Assembly: GCA_035308165.1 (NCBI GenBank)
Contig: DATGHC010000046.1
Span: 18,118-82,117 of the forward strand
Direction: 5' to 3'
Length of the DNA stretch: 64,000 nt
Origin: DASTCZ01 sp035308165
Lineage (GTDB): Bacteria; Acidobacteriota; Terriglobia; Acidiferrales; UBA7541
Both the position numbers and the translations under genes were made by a program. This document shows positions 7,607 to 16,387 of the stretch, one piece after another. The first letter of the stretch is position 1. Every line of letters starts with the position of its first letter. The notes below the pieces were generated by a model that was given only the letters and a program-made list of their open reading frames with translations, had not been told where the DNA came from and made no database searches.

Positions 7607-8809
7607 ATGGATTCCAGGCAGCGCACCGAGTGGATCGTTCGGCGAGCCAAGGCGATTGGTTTTGACCTCTGCGGCGTTGCGGTAATTCCGGCGGACACTG
7701 AAGATGCGAGTTGGCCCGAACTCGCGCACTTTCCCGAATGGCTCGCGCGCGGTTACGCCGGGGAAATGCGCTACCTCGAAAATCCACGCCGCGCTTCGCC
7801 GCAGCAAGCCATGCCCGGCGCGCGCAGCGTGATTGTCTGCGCACTGAACTACAACACCACGCAGCCGCACTCAACGGAGATTCCCTTAGGGGGTCGGAGC
7901 TTCAGCTCAGATACAAACGACAGAAAAAATAAACCGGCTTCAGCCGCTGAAGATCGATCGGGCGATTCACCACGCAGTTGGATTTCCCGCTACGCCTGGG
8001 GCACCGACTACCATTTATTGCTTGGCGAAAAACTCGAGGTGCTGGTCGCCGCGATGCGCGAACAATTTCACGACACGTTTGACGCCAAGTGGTACGTGGA
8101 CACGGGCCCAATCCACGAGCGCGCCGCGGCGCAACAGGCCGGACTCGGCTGGCTCGCCAAGAACACATTGCTGATTCATCCCGACCTCGGCTCGTGGATG
8201 TTTCTGGGAGTGATTCTGACGACGTTTGAACTGGCTCCGTCGCTCGGGCCGGCAGATTTGCCGCAGCCGGATTTGTGCGGGCAGTGCACTCTTTGCATTG
8301 ACGCGTGCCCGACCGAAGCTTTTGTCGAGCCGTACGTGCTCGACGCGCGCCTCTGCATTTCGTACCTCACCATCGAGCTGCGCGGCGCAATTCCGGAAGA
8401 GTTACGCGAGCCGATGGGCCGCCACGTTTTCGGCTGCGATATTTGCCAGGACGTTTGCCCGTGGAACGGCCGCGCCCCGGTCACTTCAGATTCTGCATTT
8501 GAGCCTCACGAGAGATTATTTGCGCCGGAACTGGAATGGCTGGCGTCGCTCGGCGAAGAAGACTTTCGCAGAATATTTCGCGACAGCCCGGTGAAAAGAA
8601 CGAAGTGGCGGGGATTGATCCGCAACGTCTGCGTGGCGCTGGGAAATTCAGGCTTGCAGCGCGGCACGCCGGCGCACTCGCGCGTCACTTCCCATCTCGC
8701 GCGCCTCGCCTCCTGTCACGACGCGCTCATCGCCGAACACGCAAAATGGGCGCTGGGGCGCCTCAACTGCGCCCCAGCAGACCCAATTAGACTTGGTAAG
8801 GAGACTTGA
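7607..8809 (+). CDS. queG: Epoxyqueuosine reductase QueG
   Basis: QueG carries out the last step of queuosine tRNA modification, reducing epoxyqueuosine with a cobalamin cofactor and two [4Fe-4S] clusters. Both ferredoxin-like cluster motifs are present: CGQCTLCIDACP and CDICQDVCP. The active-site segment DTGPIHERAAAQQAGLGWLAKNT is also there. The ATG at 7607 fits the family start (a helix and then GFDLCGVA). At 400 residues it is longer than usual, mainly because about 28 residues are inserted between LNYNTT and the conserved WISRYAWGTDYH; the DNA there looks like a palindromic repeat (see 7892-7952). The reading frame is intact. It converges on the gene at 8814, four bp away. Confidence 0.93.
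   Translation: MDSRQRTEWIVRRAKAIGFDLCGVAVIPADTEDASWPELAHFPEWLARGYAGEMRYLENPRRASPQQAMPGARSVIVCALNYNTTQPHSTEIPLGGRSFSSDTNDRKNKPASAAEDRSGDSPRSWISRYAWGTDYHLLLGEKLEVLVAAMREQFHDTFDAKWYVDTGPIHERAAAQQAGLGWLAKNTLLIHPDLGSWMFLGVILTTFELAPSLGPADLPQPDLCGQCTLCIDACPTEAFVEPYVLDARLCISYLTIELRGAIPEELREPMGRHVFGCDICQDVCPWNGRAPVTSDSAFEPHERLFAPELEWLASLGEEDFRRIFRDSPVKRTKWRGLIRNVCVALGNSGLQRGTPAHSRVTSHLARLASCHDALIAEHAKWALGRLNCAPADPIRLGKET
7892..7952 (+). repeat. Palindromic repeat-like insertion inside queG
   Basis: Two short imperfect palindromes lie 16 bp apart: GGAGCTTCAGCTC (near 7895-7907) and CGGCTTCAGCCGCTGAAG (near 7935-7952). They share the core GCTTCAGC and encode the only non-conserved insertion of the protein. 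They resemble interspersed REP-like elements, but no second copy was found in this window. Confidence 0.45.
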
Positions 8810-8813
8810 AGCC

Positions 8814-10310
8814 TTAGATAACACTCTTGCTGGTGATTCCGCGGCTGCGCATGCGGATCAGCTCATCCACGGTGGCGTTCTTGTAGCCTTGTTTCTGCAC
8901 CTCGCGGATGAAGTCGGCGCTGACCCCATGGTTCCTGAGATCGATGTATTGGTCCACGGTAAGTTTGTCGTATCCAAGCTCTTTTAACTCGCGCACATAT
9001 TCGGCCGAAACGCCGTGGTTTCGCAGCGAAATCAGTTGATCCACGGAAAGTTTGTCCAGCCCCACTGAGCGCATGTCCCGGATATATTCGGGAGTGACGC
9101 CGCGATTGCGGATGCTGGATAGATCGTCAATGCTCAAAGTGCTGTAACCCAGATCGCGCATGCCCTTGACGAATTCGCCGGTCACGCCGTGATTGCGCAT
9201 GTTTTCCAATTCCTCCACCGAGGCGTGAGGCATTCCGGCGGCACTCATCTCGCGGACAAAATCCGCACTGACGCCGCGATTGCGCAGGGAGATTAGATCG
9301 TCAATGGAAAGCTTGTCGTAACCCAGGTCTTTCATCTCGCGGATGTATTCCGGCGTTACACCGCGGTTTCGCAGAGTGATCACTTGATCCGGAGTGAGTG
9401 GACCCAACCCCGCGGCGCGCATGTCCTTGATGTACTCCGGCGTAACGCCATGATTCCGGATCGAGGTCATCTCATCAATGCTCATGGAGGTGAAACCCAG
9501 GTCGCGCATGCCCTTCACATATTCGGGCGATACGCCGTGGTTGCGCAGCTGAACCAATTCATCCACCGATGGATGAGCCAGCCCGAGAGTGGCGAAATCC
9601 TTTACGAAATCGGGTGACACGCCGTGGTTGCGCAGCGTGACCAGCTGATCCGTGGAGAGATTGGTCAGGCCCGCTGCTTTCATCTCTTTCACATACTCCA
9701 GGCTTACGCCGTGATTGCGAAGGATGACGAGTTGATCCACGCTCAGATTCTCGTATCCCAGATCGCGCATGCCGGTCACGTATTCAATGGTGATGCCGTG
9801 ATTCATGATGGAGAAGAGTTGATCGAGCGTTAGGTTCGAGTAGCCCATGGCCTTCATCTTCTTGATGAAGTCGCGGCTGATGTCCCGCTCCGCCATGCGG
9901 AAAAGGTCGTCGTTGGAGAGGTCACCATAGCCCATGGACTTCATGGCCTGGGCAAAATCAGGGTTGGGAGTGAATGAGAAATCTCCGAAGCCCACTCCCT
10001 TGTCAAAATCGCCGGTGAAACTAATGGTGCCCGCGTCGCGCCGCATTTCAAAGTGCGCGTTGGCTTTTGTGCTGATGGCGAAAGTGGGATCCAGTCCCCA
10101 AATCTCGGAAATCGCCCGGCTGGTGCCCCAGGTGTTGGTGCCATCTGAATTGGCCCAGTGAAGCTGCAGCCAAATCTCTTCACCGCCGGTTTGAAATTGG
10201 GCGTGCCAATCTCCCTTGGGCGCATTTTGTGCGGCGATTCCAAGGCAGAGGATGGCGCCGGCCAGTGCGACCAGAGAAACATGAAGACCCCGAAGCAAAT
10301 GTTTGCGCAT
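8814..10310 (-). CDS. Exported protein made of thirteen 29-residue repeats
   Basis: A signal peptide (residues 1-28, ending in GIAAQ) is followed by a beta-rich domain of about 85 residues (WHAQFQTGGEEIWLQLHWAN and on). From P117 to about residue 493, thirteen tandem repeats of exactly 29 residues follow, with consensus PEYVKEMRDLGYDNLSVDQL then xxLRNHGVS. Each unit reads as two short helices, so a solenoid is likely. Units alternate partly between an RDLGY and a xAAGL type, which suggests a two-unit module. Similar repeats occur at the C-termini of BlaR1/M56-like peptidases in Acidobacteria; here they stand alone without a peptidase. A role in protein-protein contact outside the cytoplasm is inferred. 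No catalytic motif is seen. Confidence 0.8.
   Translation of the reverse strand: MRKHLLRGLHVSLVALAGAILCLGIAAQNAPKGDWHAQFQTGGEEIWLQLHWANSDGTNTWGTSRAISEIWGLDPTFAISTKANAHFEMRRDAGTISFTGDFDKGVGFGDFSFTPNPDFAQAMKSMGYGDLSNDDLFRMAERDISRDFIKKMKAMGYSNLTLDQLFSIMNHGITIEYVTGMRDLGYENLSVDQLVILRNHGVSLEYVKEMKAAGLTNLSTDQLVTLRNHGVSPDFVKDFATLGLAHPSVDELVQLRNHGVSPEYVKGMRDLGFTSMSIDEMTSIRNHGVTPEYIKDMRAAGLGPLTPDQVITLRNRGVTPEYIREMKDLGYDKLSIDDLISLRNRGVSADFVREMSAAGMPHASVEELENMRNHGVTGEFVKGMRDLGYSTLSIDDLSSIRNRGVTPEYIRDMRSVGLDKLSVDQLISLRNHGVSAEYVRELKELGYDKLTVDQYIDLRNHGVSADFIREVQKQGYKNATVDELIRMRSRGITSKSVI
8832..9962 (-). repeat. Tandem 87-bp coding repeats (13 units)
   Basis: The DNA encoding the 29-residue units has a period of 87 bp with no indels between units; divergence is by substitution only. 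The cores GTTGATCnnC and GCCGTGGTTGCGCAG recur in most units. The last five codons begin a fourteenth, cut-off unit. Confidence 0.85.
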
Positions 10311-10624
10311 GTCAATATGCTCCTTTTGAACAGGATGCGGGGCGACCAGGACACCCTCCGCCCTTGCCTATACAGACGCCGGAGGAGGCAAAACGTCACC
10401 CTGTAGTGCGAAAATATTCGTACTACTAAGGCGCGATATTTGCCGAGTCCAAAGGAAGAACCCGGGCAGTTGCTTTGTACTGGGCTTTGTGGGAGTTGTG
10501 TCCCGGCTTGACGGAGCGATACAATGGCCTTGCCTCATTTAAATCTCAAACAGCGACCCCCATGGGCCGCGGAAAGGTCTTTCCCATGGCGGAATCTCAA
10601 GCAACACAAAAAAAGGAGAACCCT
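10311..10624. other. Divergent intergenic region
   Basis: This lies between the repeat protein (minus) and superoxide dismutase (plus) and should hold both promoters. An AT-rich core is found near 10405-10440. An in-frame ATG at 10586 is an alternative start for the dismutase. No other gene is seen. Confidence 0.45.
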
Positions 10625-11236
10625 GTGGCTTTCACTCTTCCTCCACTTCCCTATCCGGCCGACGCGCTCGAACCCAGCATTGACCGGATGACGATGGAAA
10701 TTCACCACGACAAGCACCACGGCGCCTACGTCACCAACTTAAATAAGGCGCTTGAGGGTCAGACTAATCTGCAATCACTTTCGATTGACGAACTGCTCGC
10801 CAAGCTCGATTCAGTTCCGGAGAATATTCGCACCGCCGTGCGCAACAATGGCGGCGGCCACTGGAACCACTCCATGTTCTGGAAAATTATGAAGAAGGGC
10901 GCGGGTGGCGAGCCGACGGGGGATCTGGCGGCAGCCGTTAAGTCCGCGTTCGGATCGTTCGCTGAATTCAAGACCAAGTTTGCCGCGGCAGGTATGGGCC
11001 GGTTCGGCTCGGGCTGGGCCTGGCTGGTGGTCAAAGACGGTAAGCTGGGGATTGAATCTTCTGCCAACCAAGACAATCCGATCATGACCGGCGGCAAGCC
11101 CGTGTTCGGGCTCGACGTGTGGGAGCATGCCTATTATTTGAAGTATCAGAATAGGCGAGCCGATTACATCGAGGCGTGGTGGAACGTGGTTGATTGGAAC
11201 GCAGTCGCGGATCATTACTCAGCCGCGAAGAAGTAG
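10625..11236 (+). CDS. sodA: Superoxide dismutase, manganese type
   Basis: The 203-residue protein converts superoxide to hydrogen peroxide and oxygen. Family motifs are clear: HHDKHHGAYVTNLN near the N-terminus, GGGHWNHSMFW, FGSGWAWLVV and DVWEHAYYLKYQNRR, which supply the three His and one Asp metal ligands. The Gly-Gly before WNH and the Gln in SANQDNP (matching Gln146 of the E. coli Mn enzyme) favour Mn over Fe. I chose the GTG at 10625 because AGGAGA lies six bases upstream and homology begins at once; an ATG at 10586 would add 13 residues. There is no signal peptide, so it is cytoplasmic. A good terminator follows at 11279. Confidence 0.94.
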   Translation: MAFTLPPLPYPADALEPSIDRMTMEIHHDKHHGAYVTNLNKALEGQTNLQSLSIDELLAKLDSVPENIRTAVRNNGGGHWNHSMFWKIMKKGAGGEPTGDLAAAVKSAFGSFAEFKTKFAAAGMGRFGSGWAWLVVKDGKLGIESSANQDNPIMTGGKPVFGLDVWEHAYYLKYQNRRADYIEAWWNVVDWNAVADHYSAAKK

Positions 11237-11278
11237 GTTTTTGCGTATTCCAAGCACTAGAAAATATTTGCATCGCGC

Positions 11279-11304
11279 GCGGCCCGTTGAAAACAGCGGG
11301 CCGC
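11279..11304 (+). terminator. Rho-independent-like terminator after sodA
   Basis: An 8-bp GC stem (11279-11286 with 11297-11304) and a 10-base loop are followed by TTTCCTCCT. It lies 43 bp after the dismutase stop codon. Confidence 0.7.
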
Positions 11305-11333
11305 TTTCCTCCTGAGTCACATTCTGTCTGAGT

Positions 11334-12071
11334 ATGAATGCCATTAATTTCAAGACCGCAACTGTACGAGCCGCGCAGATTGGCTTCCGCGCAACAATAA
11401 TTCTCTCGCTTTCGCTTTCAGCGTTCGCGCAATCCTGGCAGGACAAACCGTGGACGCAATGGTCCAGCGATGAGTGCAACGCAATTCTGATGGCATCGCC
11501 CTGGGTGACCACTGCACAGCCGCAAGACCGGAGAAACATTCGTCACGCCGTCTTGCTCTCTTCGACCGCTGTCAGGGAAGCACTGCTTCGCCGCATGCAG
11601 ATCGATCAAAAATATGATTCCATGCCGGCAGAAAGGAAATTGCAATTCGATAAGGAAAACGCAATCTGCCTCGACGACTCCAAGTACCGCGGCAACATCG
11701 TGGTCCGCGTCTGGGGCGGACCGCCGGACAAATCTGAGGGGTCTGCTGAGGCGGGTCAACTTATCGTTTCAAATCGTATAAGGATTTCCCCTGCGGAAAA
11801 TCACGATGCGCCACTCTCCTGTGGCGGCGGCAAGTTTCCGTGGGAATTTGTGCCCGCGGCCCTGAATGCGCAACAAGCGAATCATCCAGAACGTGACAAC
11901 CCCAATTCCAAAGTTCCTGCCGCAACGGATTTCGTTTATCCCCGGGTTGTCGGCGGTAAACCTCTGATTCTTCCCAGCGATTCAACGCTCGAACTGGATT
12001 GGGGACTCAAAGCCGGCACTTTCACTTTTCAAATCGAGAACTTGTCTTTTAGAGGCAAACCCGATTTCTAA
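11334..12071 (+). CDS. Hypothetical exported protein
   Basis: The 245-residue protein begins with a signal peptide (hydrophobic stretch at about residues 17-32, ending SLSAFAQ). The mature part starts QDKPWTQWSSDECNAILMASPWV, a pattern I associate with exported proteins of Acidobacteria that have no assigned function. It has three Cys residues and a beta-rich second half. It is flanked by terminator-like hairpins on both sides (11279 and 12083), so it is probably a single-gene unit. Function unknown. Confidence 0.68.
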   Translation: MNAINFKTATVRAAQIGFRATIILSLSLSAFAQSWQDKPWTQWSSDECNAILMASPWVTTAQPQDRRNIRHAVLLSSTAVREALLRRMQIDQKYDSMPAERKLQFDKENAICLDDSKYRGNIVVRVWGGPPDKSEGSAEAGQLIVSNRIRISPAENHDAPLSCGGGKFPWEFVPAALNAQQANHPERDNPNSKVPAATDFVYPRVVGGKPLILPSDSTLELDWGLKAGTFTFQIENLSFRGKPDF

Positions 12072-12082
12072 TTGCACGGTTT

Positions 12083-12115
12083 CATCCAAAGCACATGTTA
12101 GTGGATGGGTTTTTT
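12083..12115 (+). terminator. Probable terminator after the exported protein gene
   Basis: CATCCA (12083-12088) pairs with TGGATG (12102-12107), and a run of six T follows at 12110-12115. It lies 12 bp after the stop codon. Confidence 0.55.
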
Positions 12116-12134
12116 AGGGACGCCCGCCAGCAAT

Positions 12135-12773
12135 TTATCCCAATGCAGTGGCGGGGCGAGACGGGACTCCGGATACGCGGCTGGAATGGGGAGACGCGGA
12201 AGACGGCAAGGCACGAGGCGCGGGGCGGAAACTGGGCTCGGCATGGTGGTCGATCGCTTGCACCAGACCCGGAGGCATGTTGCGCGCCGTGGAGAATTGC
12301 GTAAGCTCGACCCGGTTGCGCGCGCCGAATTTGGCGAGTAGCGCAGAAACGTGAAACTTTATAGTTCGTTCGCTGACGCCCAGGCGCGCGGCGATTTCCT
12401 TATTGGCGAGATTTTGCGTGACGGCCTGCAAGACTTCTTGCTCGCGGCGGCTGAGGGACACGTTGCTGGTTCCCACTCCGGCGCACTCCAGCAGCATGGC
12501 CGCGCGCGCGGTCACGCTTTCAACCAGATCTTCGCCCGCGCCAAAAACGAGCGCCAATTCTTCAGGTGAACAGTGGTGGGAGAGACAGTAGATGGCGAGC
12601 AGGCTTGCCGCTCGTTCGAGAGGCAAACGGCCGTGCTCATCGGCGTCCACACGGAAGCGAACCGTGCCGGACTTACGGTCGCAGAAAACGTAATACTGCG
12701 GTTTCAGACGCTCCAGCTTTTTTGAATCTCTGTCGCTTTCACGCGACCCGAACAGACTCCGAATACTCTTCAC
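12135..12773 (-). CDS. LuxR-type helix-turn-helix regulator
   Basis: The DNA-binding domain is typical of the LuxR/NarL family: LSRREQEVLQAVTQNLANKEIAARLGVSERTIKFHVSALLAKFGARNRVEL, lying roughly at residues 105-155. The N-terminal half (about 100 residues) has no receiver phosphorylation site that I can see; a segment HHCSPEELALVFGAGEDL is of unknown type. The last 45 residues are Pro/Ser/Ala-rich and look disordered. I chose GTG 12773, preceded by GAGAAGG, over a TTG 57 bases upstream. The target genes are unknown; the only near neighbours are exported and membrane proteins. Confidence 0.75.
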   Translation of the reverse strand: MKSIRSLFGSRESDRDSKKLERLKPQYYVFCDRKSGTVRFRVDADEHGRLPLERAASLLAIYCLSHHCSPEELALVFGAGEDLVESVTARAAMLLECAGVGTSNVSLSRREQEVLQAVTQNLANKEIAARLGVSERTIKFHVSALLAKFGARNRVELTQFSTARNMPPGLVQAIDHHAEPSFRPAPRALPSSASPHSSRVSGVPSRPATALG

Positions 12774-13232
12774 TCGGCCTTCTCTTTCCGGGCGCACTGG
12801 GCACGCCGCTGTGCGCGAAAAGTTGGTCAAGTCTCAGCTTCCGGGGCGAAACGGAGCCAATCGGAAAATGTCTAGTCCGCGACGGGAATAAGTTCGCCTG
12901 AACAAAGGCCCGGCCGGGGATGGGATTCCACCGGCAGGAAATGGGAGCAACCTGAAGACGTCGCCGCGTTTCGATCTAAAACAGTTTTTGTTGGCCTGTG
13001 CTTGCAACCGTTCGCGCCCCAACGAATACAATGCAATCGCTGGTGTGGGTGCACGATTGATGCCATCCCGACACCGAATATATTGCCAATGGATTCAAGG
13101 GCTTACGGGCGGAGGTGCGCGTTCCAGCACTATTTACTCTGTAGGGATTTCCAGCGAGCGTAAGAAATTCCCAACCCCAACCAGCTTCTCGCATACAATG
13201 TGGCCGCTTTAGTTGCTGACGGGAGGATGCAA
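12774..13232. other. Divergent intergenic gap
   Basis: This is the upstream region of the LuxR gene (minus) and of the PuuD-like gene (plus). I found no open frame with a good ribosome binding site, no tRNA and no clear promoter. Confidence 0.4.
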
Positions 13233-13988
13233 ATGGCCTTACCAGCGATTGCCGCGGAGATCCTTTGGAAACTCAACATTCTGTTCCCCGGGGGCGGCGA
13301 CATGGCCGAGCAAATCTCCCTGCGGTGGATGCATATCGTTTTCGGAACTATGTGGATCGGATTTATCTATTTCCTGAACCTGGTGATGACCCCGACATTG
13401 AACAAGTTGGACGGACAAACGCGCGGCAAGATTTATCCGCTGATGGTTTCAAAGCTTACTCCCTGGCTGGCAATATCCGCGGGGCTCACCTGGCTTGCGG
13501 GGTTCCGATATTTCATGATCCTTGCAAAAACGGATGCAACGAATATTGGCGACTCCAGCCTGCTGTGGAAATGGTTGGGGACATGGCTCGCGCTCTGGCT
13601 CGTTACCGCCGCCCTATTGCTTGTGTCGCTTCGCATGTTTAACAACGGTTGGGTTCTTGCGCTGGTAGCGACGATTCTTGTGTCCGCCATCGGGTGGCTC
13701 GTGCTTGGATTTCTTTCTAATCCCGGCACCAGCAACCGAACGCTGTGCATTGGCGTAGGGGGAGGAATCGGCACCGTCTTATTTGTGTTTTCGATAGTTC
13801 TTTCGCGGTCGCTGAAGAAAATTGCGGGTTGGATGACCATCGCCGAGGGTGGCGCTCCCATGCATCCCGACGCACCCAAATTAATTCGGCGGATGTTCCT
13901 GATGGGACGATTGGGAATGTGGTTGTCCTTTCCAATGCTGTTTTTCATGGGCGCTTCTAACCACTATCCATTTCTTTCCGGGCGGTAG
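13233..13988 (+). CDS. Membrane protein related to the urate oxidase N-terminal (PuuD-like) domain
   Basis: The protein (251 residues) has about seven hydrophobic helices. The first is preceded by SLRWMHIVFGTMWIGFIYFLNLV, the His/Trp-rich opening of the Urate_ox_N/PuuD membrane domain, in which the helix histidines are proposed to bind haem. PuuD itself has a C-terminal cytochrome c domain, but this protein has no CxxCH, so urate hydroxylase activity cannot be claimed. The start at 13233 puts GGGAGG seven bases upstream; nearby ATG 13227 and GTG 13200 are alternatives. murJ follows 104 bp downstream. Confidence 0.75.
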   Translation: MALPAIAAEILWKLNILFPGGGDMAEQISLRWMHIVFGTMWIGFIYFLNLVMTPTLNKLDGQTRGKIYPLMVSKLTPWLAISAGLTWLAGFRYFMILAKTDATNIGDSSLLWKWLGTWLALWLVTAALLLVSLRMFNNGWVLALVATILVSAIGWLVLGFLSNPGTSNRTLCIGVGGGIGTVLFVFSIVLSRSLKKIAGWMTIAEGGAPMHPDAPKLIRRMFLMGRLGMWLSFPMLFFMGASNHYPFLSGR

Positions 13989-14092
13989 GAAAGCGTACGT
14001 CGGGCTGAAATAGGTTAGGCGCTCAGATTTAGCACGCCTTTCAAATACAACTCTTGGCGGCGCAAGAGCAATCCGAGACAATTCCTTCCAGT

Positions 14093-15724
14093 ATGTCCGC
14101 CGACATCCCAATCAACTTGCACGGTGAGGTGAAGGGCAAAGCCGCTCACACGCTGGGAAAACAAATTGCATTTTCCACCGCGATCGTCATGGGCAGCGTA
14201 CTGCTGAGCCGCGTCCTTGGCTTCGGGCGCGAGTGGGCAGTTGCACACCTGGTGGGGTCGAATGCGACGACGGACGCGTATTATGCGGCGTTCACGCTGC
14301 CCGACTTCTTGAATTACCTGGTGGCCGCGGGTTCGCTGAGCGTCACATTCATTCCCGTTTTTTCCAAATACATGGCGGCGAAGGACGAGGCGGAAGGCTG
14401 GCGGGTTTTTTCGATCGTAGTGACGTTCATGGGATTGGTGCTGGCAGGAGTGGTGATTGTGGCGGAGATATTCGCGCCGCAGCTGGTTTCCGTGATTGCA
14501 CCCGGATTCGGACCCGAAGAAAAGATGCGCGTGGTTTCGCTGACGCGGCTGATGCTCCCCGCGCAGTTCTGTTTCTATATGGGCGGAATCTTGAGCGCGG
14601 TGCAATACGCAAAGGGGCAGTTCGTAGTGCCCTCGCTGGCGCCGCTGATTTACAACATTGGAATTATTTTGTTTGGAGTGCTCCTGTCCGCGCGGATGGG
14701 GATAGCGGGATTTGCCGTTGGTGTTCTGGCCGGGGCCATCGCGGGAAATTTCCTGTTGCAGGTTTACGGTGCGAAACGGGCGGGCGCGAAGTTCCTGCCG
14801 TCGCTGAATATCCGCCATCCGGGATTCATCATGTTTGTGAAGTTGGCGATTCCAATCATGCTGGCGCTTTCGCTCTCGTTTACTGACGACTGGATCATTC
14901 GCTGGTTCGGGTCTTACTTGCAGCCGGCCTCCATCACGTGGCTCAGCTACGCGAAGACGCTGATGCGCGTGCCGCTGGGAATTGTGGGACAGGCCATCGG
15001 CGTGGCCTCATTCCCGGTGATGGCGCACTTATTCTCCGAGAAGCGGTTCGACGAGCTGGACAGAATCCTGAGCGGCACGATGAAGGGCATGATCGTGCTG
15101 CTCATGCCGATAACGGCACTGACCGTGGCGCAGAGCGTCCCCTTGGTGCACCTGGTTTTTTCGCATACGCGTCTGCATGAATCCGATTTACTGGCGACGG
15201 CGGGCACGCTGGTGTGGTTTTCGGTGGGCATGATCGCCTGGGGCGCTCAAAACATTTTGGCTCGCGCATTTTATGCCATGCACGACACGATTACTCCGGC
15301 AGTGGTGGGCACGGCCATCACCATTCTGAATATTCCTGTGTACTGGATTCTCGCGAAGCACATGCAGCATTTGGGGCTGGCCATGGCCAGCTCGATTGGG
15401 ATCACCGCGTACACCATTGTCTTATTCGCGCTTCTGGCCCGTCGCACCACCGGAACCGGAGTGCACTCATTGCTTGGGTTCTTCGGGAAAATATTGCTGG
15501 CGAGCGCCGTGGCAGGTTTTGCGTGTTGGGAGCTGGTTGGATGGCTGGGGACCCATATCTCTTGGAAGACGCTCTCGGGCTCGTTCCTGGATTTGACGAT
15601 TACCACGATAGCCGGCTTGGCATTGACGGTACTGCTGGCAAAAGTGCTTGGCGTACAGGAAGTGAATGGTTATCTGAAGAGGTTCGGCGGCGCGTTCAGG
15701 CGAATGACGCGAAAATCTGCGTAG
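14093..15724 (+). CDS. murJ: Lipid II flippase MurJ
   Basis: MurJ moves lipid II across the inner membrane for peptidoglycan synthesis. This protein (543 residues from ATG 14093) has the MVF/MATE-like pattern: SRVLGFGREWAVAHLVGSNATTDAYYAAFTLPDFLNYLVAAGSLSVTFIPVFSKY at the N-terminus, then about 14 hydrophobic helices. The conserved Arg and Asp residues of the central cavity appear in the first helix pair. SYAKTLMRVPLGIVGQAIGVASFPVMA and NILARAFYAMHDTITP are further MurJ-like stretches. No good ribosome binding site marks either ATG 14093 or the TTG at 14054, so the start is uncertain by 13 residues. It is not next to other wall genes. Confidence 0.92.
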   Translation: MSADIPINLHGEVKGKAAHTLGKQIAFSTAIVMGSVLLSRVLGFGREWAVAHLVGSNATTDAYYAAFTLPDFLNYLVAAGSLSVTFIPVFSKYMAAKDEAEGWRVFSIVVTFMGLVLAGVVIVAEIFAPQLVSVIAPGFGPEEKMRVVSLTRLMLPAQFCFYMGGILSAVQYAKGQFVVPSLAPLIYNIGIILFGVLLSARMGIAGFAVGVLAGAIAGNFLLQVYGAKRAGAKFLPSLNIRHPGFIMFVKLAIPIMLALSLSFTDDWIIRWFGSYLQPASITWLSYAKTLMRVPLGIVGQAIGVASFPVMAHLFSEKRFDELDRILSGTMKGMIVLLMPITALTVAQSVPLVHLVFSHTRLHESDLLATAGTLVWFSVGMIAWGAQNILARAFYAMHDTITPAVVGTAITILNIPVYWILAKHMQHLGLAMASSIGITAYTIVLFALLARRTTGTGVHSLLGFFGKILLASAVAGFACWELVGWLGTHISWKTLSGSFLDLTITTIAGLALTVLLAKVLGVQEVNGYLKRFGGAFRRMTRKSA

Positions 15725-15887
15725 GTTCCGCGTACGGCACGCCCTTCTTTGAAATCTATTCTCCCATGGAGGGCGCGGATAGTCCCCGGGTGATTCCGCT
15801 TTCAACCTGACCTTCCAAACCGGAAGTGTTGATAGCAAAACCATGACTCATATCGGGGGAGTTCTGCAAATGTGGACCGAAATTTCC

Positions 15888-16376
15888 CTAGCGCGGGAGA
15901 GAGTTGATTTCCTGCTCGACCTGGCGTCTGAATTCCAATGGATGTGCAATCTTCGGGAAGGGCTCTGGCGTGCCTCCTGTCCCACGGATCACGACCGTGC
16001 CAAAGGAAAGAATCCGGCCCATGAAATTCTCTTCGACTTCGATGCTTTCCACCTTTTGAAGAAGGATTTCAAGTGTTCTGCGCTTCATGATGCCCACCTT
16101 TATGAGCACGCGCTTATTTGTGACCGCCATTTCCGTGGCGTTCCGGCGAATCATGCCAATGAGGATCACAATCACCGCGGCAACAATCAGGACGGCGCCC
16201 AGCCATACGTAGGGGCGATTGTCATCGCCGCTATGGTAGTAGGAAATGAGCGCGATGCCGGGAGCCAAAAGAAACAGTATGGAAAGAAATGTGTGCCAAA
16301 CCAAAACGATCCAGTGGAGCCTGGTTTCGTAAATAATATTTTCCCCGGGGATGAGGTTCCTTGTGGCGTAGCTCAT
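15888..16376 (-). CDS. Membrane protein with bacterial PH domain (DUF304/bPH2)
   Basis: The 162-residue protein has two membrane helices (about residues 22-45 and 55-78). A PH-like domain follows: EMAVTNKRVLIKVGIMKRRTLEILLQKVESIEVEENFMGRILSFGTVVIRGTGG. The pattern TNKRVL...G...R...EI.L.KVESI is typical of the YdbS/DUF304 family. I chose the ATG at 16376 because homology starts there; an open frame continues upstream but overlaps the neighbouring gene. It lies 11 bp after the glycosyltransferase gene on the same strand, so the two form a likely operon. Confidence 0.85.
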   Translation of the reverse strand: MSYATRNLIPGENIIYETRLHWIVLVWHTFLSILFLLAPGIALISYYHSGDDNRPYVWLGAVLIVAAVIVILIGMIRRNATEMAVTNKRVLIKVGIMKRRTLEILLQKVESIEVEENFMGRILSFGTVVIRGTGGTPEPFPKIAHPLEFRRQVEQEINSLPR

Positions 16377-16387
16377 GGGTTGTGTCC

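Noticed and set aside
8832..9962. CRISPR-like periodic repeats
   Set aside because: The 87-bp period is a coding repeat with every unit in frame; no spacers.
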